From positions 25,052-33,805 of the forward strand of contig PAZD01000049.1 of assembly GCA_002715405.1 (NCBI GenBank): a stretch of 8,754 nt of DNA, written 5' to 3'. The DNA is from Acidimicrobiaceae bacterium. Its GTDB lineage: Bacteria; Actinomycetota; Acidimicrobiia; Acidimicrobiales; UBA8592. Under the pieces are notes generated by a model. The model worked only from the letters and a program-made list of their open reading frames with translations. It was not told where the DNA came from and did no database searches. Below are positions 6,147 through 8,754 of the stretch, piece after piece. Numbering within the stretch: the first letter of the stretch is position 1; each line of letters starts with the position of its first letter. A program made the translations under genes and the position numbers.

Positions 6147-8042
6147 ATGGATGACCCTCTCGCAAAGCCCGCAACTCGAGACACGATCGAAGTTAATCAA
6201 CGCGCAGGCGCATTAATTAACTTTGATGATGCTAGTGATTTTGCCCGAGCTAAGCAGGGCTTGATCGCTACTCATGAAACAGGACGGATAGAACTCGACG
6301 GAAAAGCTGTTTGGGATACAGCTTCCCACGACTTTCTCCGTCGTGAAACATCATCTCCCGAAACGGTGCATCCCGGGCTATGGCGACAAGGAGGCTTGAA
6401 TGCTGTTCATGGATTATTTGAAGTCGCAGATGGGGTTTGGCAAGCGAGAGGCTATGACATTTCAAACATTACGTTTCTTGAAACTCCAAATGGATGGCTA
6501 ATCATTGATCCTCTTACGACCAGCTCCACTGCACAAGTATGCCTACAACTAGCAAATAAAACACTGGGTGAAAAACCTGTACATGCCATCATTTATACCC
6601 ACAGCCACTTAGATCACTTTGGTGGCATACTCGGTGTGACATCCGAAGAAGAAGTTGACGCAGGGAATGTCCGCATTATTGCTCCAGATGGTTTTCTAGA
6701 AGAAGTGGTCAGAGAGAACATCATTGCTGGCCCCATGATGAGTCGCCGAGCGCATTACCAGTTTGGACCGCTTCTCCCACCGGGACCGACTGGGCAGGTC
6801 GATATAGGTTTAGGGCAATCTCTTCCACTTGGCGCCTCATATTTAATCCCACCAACGGAAACAGTATATGAAACTGGAACGGAGCTAGATATCGACGGCA
6901 TTCAGATAATTTTTCAAAATACTCCCGATGCTGAAGCTCCCTCTGAGATGAATTTCTTTTTTCCAGATAAAAAGCTTCTCTGTATGGCGGAGAACTGCAC
7001 ACATACGATGCACAATCTTTATCCGATTCGAGGGGCACAGACTCGAGACGCGCTGGCATGGAGTAAATATATTCACGAAGCACTTCTCCTATGGGGTGAC
7101 AGTACAGACACCATGTTCGCTACACACCATTGGCCACGATTCGGCAAACAAGAGGTGCGAGATTTCCTGTCCCTGCAGAGAGATGTCTACAGGTGGCAAC
7201 ATGATCAGACAATGCGACTCGCAAACATGGGTTACGTCCCTACAGAGATAGCTGAAACCCTTAAACTCCCTGAAGAATTTTTAGGTGAATCGCATGTGCA
7301 GGGCTATTACGGGACGGTTTCACACAACAGTAAAGCCGTTTACACCAAATACCTCGGCTGGTACGACGGCAACCCAGCTAATCTCAACCCCCTCCCACCA
7401 GTTGAATCTGGGCAAAAATACGTTGAGTACATGGGAGGCACTGAAGAACTAGTTGAAAAGGCAACTAAAGCTTTCGAAGAAGGCGACTATAGGTGGGTAG
7501 TTCAAGTCATGAACCACGCAGTTTTCGCCGAACCGGAAAATACTGAAGTGAGAAACCTTCAAGCGGATGCATTTGAACAACTCGGATACCAATCTGAATC
7601 AGGAACTTGGAGAAACGCTTACCTCACAGCAGCACGAGAACTCCGATACGGGCCATTAAGGATCCCGGCATCGATGGGACGGCAAATCGCTCATGCGATT
7701 ACCATTGAACAACTTTTTGACATGATTGGAGTCCGGTTCAACCCTAAAAAATTTGACCATGGGCCAGCCCGTATCAACTGGCACTTTGAAGATTTAGAAG
7801 AAGACCATGTACTTGGTATTCAGCGATCAACGATTCACCACGATCCTCACACCAAAGACAGCAAAGCCGATGCAGAGATTATGACGACAAGAAAATCCAT
7901 TGCTTTAATTCTCGGCGGGCAGAGAACTTTGGAAGAAGCCATAGAAGAGGGATCTGTTACTATCCAAGATGACGTAGAGATTTTAAGTTCATTTTTTAGA
8001 GCGTTAGAGTCGTTTATCACTGCTGCTTTAGTAGAACCTTAA
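6147..8042 (+). CDS. Alkyl sulfatase, metallo-beta-lactamase fold with C-terminal SCP2-like domain (SdsA1/BDS1 type)
   Basis: This 631-residue enzyme would hydrolyse alkyl sulfate esters to alcohol and sulfate. Domain 1 (about 70-335) is a binuclear zinc MBL domain: THSHLDHFGG gives His152, His154, Asp156 and His157; Glu263, Glu282 (in MAENCTHTMHN) and His327 (in ATHHWPRFG) are the likely further ligands. The middle region (about 340-480, with YYGTVSHNSKAVY and LGWYDGNP) is the dimerisation domain, and about 515-630 is the SCP2-like domain thought to bind the alkyl chain. The two Glu ligands keep the same offset as the HxHxDH motif from the SdsA1 numbering I remember. There is no signal peptide (start MDDPLAKPATRD), unlike secreted SdsA1, so a cytoplasmic location is predicted. 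An in-frame TAG directly before the ATG rules out a longer protein. No Shine-Dalgarno is evident, and a 45-nt gap separates it from the thiolase-like gene. Confidence 0.95.
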   Translation: MDDPLAKPATRDTIEVNQRAGALINFDDASDFARAKQGLIATHETGRIELDGKAVWDTASHDFLRRETSSPETVHPGLWRQGGLNAVHGLFEVADGVWQARGYDISNITFLETPNGWLIIDPLTTSSTAQVCLQLANKTLGEKPVHAIIYTHSHLDHFGGILGVTSEEEVDAGNVRIIAPDGFLEEVVRENIIAGPMMSRRAHYQFGPLLPPGPTGQVDIGLGQSLPLGASYLIPPTETVYETGTELDIDGIQIIFQNTPDAEAPSEMNFFFPDKKLLCMAENCTHTMHNLYPIRGAQTRDALAWSKYIHEALLLWGDSTDTMFATHHWPRFGKQEVRDFLSLQRDVYRWQHDQTMRLANMGYVPTEIAETLKLPEEFLGESHVQGYYGTVSHNSKAVYTKYLGWYDGNPANLNPLPPVESGQKYVEYMGGTEELVEKATKAFEEGDYRWVVQVMNHAVFAEPENTEVRNLQADAFEQLGYQSESGTWRNAYLTAARELRYGPLRIPASMGRQIAHAITIEQLFDMIGVRFNPKKFDHGPARINWHFEDLEEDHVLGIQRSTIHHDPHTKDSKADAEIMTTRKSIALILGGQRTLEEAIEEGSVTIQDDVEILSSFFRALESFITAALVEP

Positions 8043-8098
8043 AGTAAGGGATGAAATACAGAATTCTGGAATTGGGTATTTTATTTATGTTCTAATTT
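8043..8098. other. Convergent intergenic spacer between the alkyl sulfatase gene and sufU
   Basis: A 56-nt AT-rich spacer separates two genes that end toward each other. It holds a perfect 10-bp palindrome CAGAATTCTG (8059-8068) and a T-rich stretch on the plus strand near 8080-8098. No GC-rich hairpin followed by a T-run is present, so I cannot assign an intrinsic terminator for either operon. Confidence 0.4.
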
Positions 8099-8569
8099 TT
8101 AGTGAGTTTGATCTTGTATTTCATCGATTGATTGGGTGAGAGTGTTCCAGGCAAGTGTCGCGCATTTAATCCTGACCGGATACTTGACTACCCCTTGGAG
8201 TGCTTCAAGATCACCTAAATCAACATCGGAAGAAACCGATTCGATTTCTGTATTTCCTGAGAGTTCGCTTTCGTATATGTCCATCATTTCCTTGAAAGCT
8301 TGAGTTATCTGCTTGGCTTCTTCGATACTTTTCCCTTTTACAATTTCTGACATCATCGAAGCTGAAGCCATACTGATAGAACAACCCCGACCGCCAATCT
8401 TTATATCTATTGTTCCGCCATCAAGGGAAAGATAAACCACTACTTCGTCGCCGCAAAGTGGATTGAAACCTTCACAACGGTGAGCTGGTTCCTCTAATTC
8501 TCCCTGATTTCTAGGGGAGCGGTAATGGTCGAGAATAATCTCTTTATACAGATCTTCAAGTCCTGACAT
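8099..8569 (-). CDS. sufU: SufU, zinc-containing sulfur acceptor/scaffold for SufS
   Basis: SufU receives sulfur from the cysteine desulfurase SufS and passes it to the SufBCD scaffold in Gram-positive-type SUF systems. The 156-residue protein starts LEDLYKEIILDHYRSPRN, typical of the family. Zinc and sulfur-transfer residues are all present: Cys39 and Asp41 in LCGDE, Cys63 in GRGCSISMAS, and Cys136 in IKCATLAW. The stretch between the second and third Cys (about 104-128) is the extra insertion that separates SufU from IscU. I chose ATG at 8569 because it follows AGGA and lies 16 nt after the sufS stop; the in-frame TTG at 8596 would overlap sufS and lacks a ribosome site. It is read on the minus strand, opposite to sufBDC, with sufS upstream in the same operon. 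Confidence 0.95.
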   Translation of the reverse strand: MSGLEDLYKEIILDHYRSPRNQGELEEPAHRCEGFNPLCGDEVVVYLSLDGGTIDIKIGGRGCSISMASASMMSEIVKGKSIEEAKQITQAFKEMMDIYESELSGNTEIESVSSDVDLGDLEALQGVVKYPVRIKCATLAWNTLTQSIDEIQDQTH

Positions 8570-8585
8570 ATTTCCTATCTTATAT

Positions 8586-8754
8586 TTACGTTCCAAAGAT
8601 GCTTTGTGACTTTGCTAAGCCATCTATGAGCGCATCAATATCCGCTTCCTCATTGTAGATGTACATTGAAGCTCGAGAGGTCGCCGCTACTCCTAATACA
8701 TCCATAAGTGGTTCAGCACAATGATGCCCTGCTCTTATACATATATTGTCTTCG
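8586..8754 (-). CDS. sufS: SufS, cysteine desulfurase (C-terminal end only, 5' part outside window)
   Basis: The last 55 codons of a type II cysteine desulfurase, a PLP enzyme that removes sulfur from cysteine and hands it to SufU. The fragment reads DNICIRAGHHCAEPLMDVLG, then ATSRASMYIYNEEADIDALIDGL, and ends at a TAA (8586-8588). The motif RAGHHCAEP contains the persulfide-forming Cys (codon 8718-8720), equivalent to Cys364 of E. coli SufS, and RASMYIYN is the usual following block. Most homologues have Gln or Met after the CA of this motif; here it is Glu, a small change. The catalytic PLP lysine is upstream and out of view. sufU follows after 16 nt in the same direction, so the two form one operon, inverted relative to sufB and sufDC. 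Confidence 0.95.
   Translation of the reverse strand, partial: EDNICIRAGHHCAEPLMDVLGVAATSRASMYIYNEEADIDALIDGLAKSQSIFGT

Noticed and set aside
5754..7083. Minus-strand open frames across the thiolase-like and alkyl sulfatase genes (5754-6092, 6721-7083)
   Set aside because: They are antisense to well-conserved proteins and show no recognisable domain or ribosome site.
8570..8596. Longer SufU from TTG 8596
   Set aside because: It overlaps the end of sufS, has no ribosome site, and SufU proteins start close to the LEDLYKEIILDHY block.
1..8754. tRNA or rRNA genes, CRISPR repeats, insertion sequences, phage or defence genes
   Set aside because: Reading both strands shows no repeat array, transposase, integrase or cloverleaf-like segment; the non-coding space is too small for hidden elements.

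Overview
The window is bacterial and gene-dense, with almost no non-coding space. Its core is a SUF iron-sulfur cluster assembly locus of the type found in Actinomycetota and some Chloroflexota: SufB, SufD, a small Rieske ferredoxin and SufC, plus the SufS/SufU pair that replaces SufE in these groups. The moderate, AT-leaning base composition, the Rieske gene between sufD and sufC, and the lipid-type catabolic genes would fit a marine or aquatic actinobacterium such as an Acidimicrobiia relative. That placement is an inference and is not proven by the sequence.

Layout: the 3' end of sufB (+, 1-524) meets, tail to tail, a HAD-IIB (Cof-type) phosphatase gene on the minus strand (545-1339). A 162-nt divergent spacer follows, then a tight plus-strand operon: sufD (1502-2731), Rieske ferredoxin (2721-3077), sufC (3077-3841), pterin-4a-carbinolamine dehydratase (3843-4145), an SDR dehydrogenase (4142-4909), a thiolase-fold lipid-transfer/aldolase-like protein (4929-6101) and an alkyl sulfatase of the metallo-beta-lactamase fold (6147-8042). 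Facing it on the minus strand are sufU (8099-8569) and the 3' end of sufS (8586-8754, running off the window).

How the genes work together: SufS takes sulfur from cysteine and SufU accepts it; the SufB-SufC-SufD complex builds the cluster, powered by the SufC ATPase. All key residues I can check are intact: the SufB catalytic Cys and Glu, the SufD His, the SufC Walker and signature motifs, the SufU zinc ligands and the SufS nucleophilic Cys. The locus is rearranged compared with the usual co-directional sufBDC-sufSU order. An antisense HAD gene sits between sufB and sufD, and four metabolic genes sit between sufC and an inverted sufSU pair. The last three of these (SDR, thiolase-like, alkyl sulfatase) could form a short catabolic route acting on a sulfated or hydroxylated lipid or alkyl chain; this is a hypothesis.

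There are no tRNA or rRNA genes, insertion sequences, CRISPR arrays or signs of phage. No unspaced region exceeds 300 nt. I see no clearly novel defence or mobile system; the points of interest are the gene order, the PCD coupled to sufC, and the possible sulfo-lipid module.
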